Part shown: positions 63,877 to 64,000 of the stretch, piece by piece | How the letters are laid out: each line of letters begins with the position of its first letter | Numbering within the stretch: position 1 is the stretch's first letter | NCBI GenBank assembly: GCA_009777995.1 | Contig: WRKT01000008.1 | Span: 1 to 64,000 of the forward strand | Direction of reading: 5' to 3' | DNA from: Treponema sp. | GTDB taxonomy: Bacteria; Spirochaetota; Spirochaetia; Treponematales; Breznakiellaceae | Length of the DNA stretch: 64,000 nucleotides | Made by a program: the position numbers and the translations under genes | Notes under the pieces: generated by a model | Told to the model about the DNA's origin: nothing | The model's database searches: none | Seen by the model: the letters and a program-made list of their open reading frames with translations, nothing else

Positions 63877-64000
63877 TTACCGCAAAGGTTCGATATTGAA
63901 TGGAAGCTCACCATTTTGAGCTAAGGTCCAGTTTGCCAGTAACTCTTCTTTATGTACTACTATCCACGCGGAAACCAGTTTTTCTTTATCAACCGGTAAT
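63877..64000 (-). CDS. DUF4160 family protein, C-terminal part, partial
   Basis: The frame is open to the right edge and its last 41 codons are inside the window. The peptide S-A-W-I-V-V-H-K-E-E-L-L-A-N-W followed by L-A-Q-N-G-E-L-P-F-N-I-E-P-L-R is the conserved end of DUF4160 proteins. It is the upstream partner of the DUF2442 gene. Function is unknown; a toxin-antitoxin role has been suggested for the pair. Confidence 0.8.
   Translation of the reverse strand, partial: LPVDKEKLVSAWIVVHKEELLANWTLAQNGELPFNIEPLR

Overview
The window reads as a chromosomal segment of an anaerobic, fermentative, diderm bacterium, most like a treponeme-type spirochaete. The direct signs are a trimeric electron-bifurcating-type [FeFe] hydrogenase (15.6-19.8 kb), a GTP-type PEP carboxykinase (26.4-28.2 kb), an RlpA-type SPOR protein and small beta-barrel and lipoprotein genes that imply an outer membrane, a DUF2259 secreted protein of a kind I associate with treponemes, and two lipoproteins with lamin-tail-like domains. 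The species cannot be named from this window. No rRNA, tRNA, CRISPR array, prophage or complete insertion sequence was seen, and no gene-free stretch exceeds 300 bases.

Layout. 0-5.5 kb: end of an M24 peptidase gene, a minus-strand operon (unknown protein, serine hydrolase, creatininase-family amidohydrolase), a membrane lipid-kinase-like gene and glycerate 2-kinase. 5.5-13.4 kb: a very long GH13 protein, an HD-domain relative of CCA-adding enzymes, a hemolysin III homologue and a domain-permuted GH3 glycosidase. 13.5-15.5 kb: a broken DUF4143 ATPase gene and an MFS carrier. 15.6-20.9 kb: hydrogenase operon followed by a ferredoxin-tailed aldo/keto reductase. 20.9-33.1 kb: acetyltransferases, an M20 amidohydrolase, a minus-strand operon with a DUF368 polyprenyl-phosphate transporter, pcm, pckG, RlpA, envelope proteins, and a DRTGG/HAD pair. 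33.1-42.8 kb: parA-parB, a small helical gene, the full F-type ATP synthase operon (a-c-b-delta-alpha-gamma-beta-epsilon) and a methyltransferase. 42.8-49.2 kb: envelope proteins, thioredoxin, an M20 peptidase, ArfB-like release factor and a methyltransferase.

49.2-60.1 kb is the accessory core: a type I restriction-modification island (hsdM, a DUF1016 PD-(D/E)XK nuclease, a small Cys-rich protein, hsdS, a large HD plus GHKL-ATPase protein, a divergent zinc-ribbon/HTH regulator, hsdR). hsdS carries a single in-frame TAA. The HD-GHKL gene sits between the true hsdS 3' end and a second, diverged copy of that 3' end, so it looks like cargo acquired by recombination at hsdS. A 17-bp perfect palindrome lies between the regulator and hsdR. 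From 60.1 kb to the right edge are a Nudix hydrolase, an intact DUF4143 ATPase under a strong promoter with palindromes, a GyrI-like protein, a D12-class adenine methyltransferase and a DUF2442/DUF4160 pair.

Physiology inferred: sugars from GH3/GH13 enzymes feed fermentation; the NADH/ferredoxin-linked hydrogenase disposes of electrons as H2 (or takes it up); PEP carboxykinase links C3 and C4 acids; the ATP synthase, whose c subunit lacks the Na+ ligands, probably couples to protons. The most interesting candidate new system is the hsd-embedded HD-GHKL protein with its neighbours.
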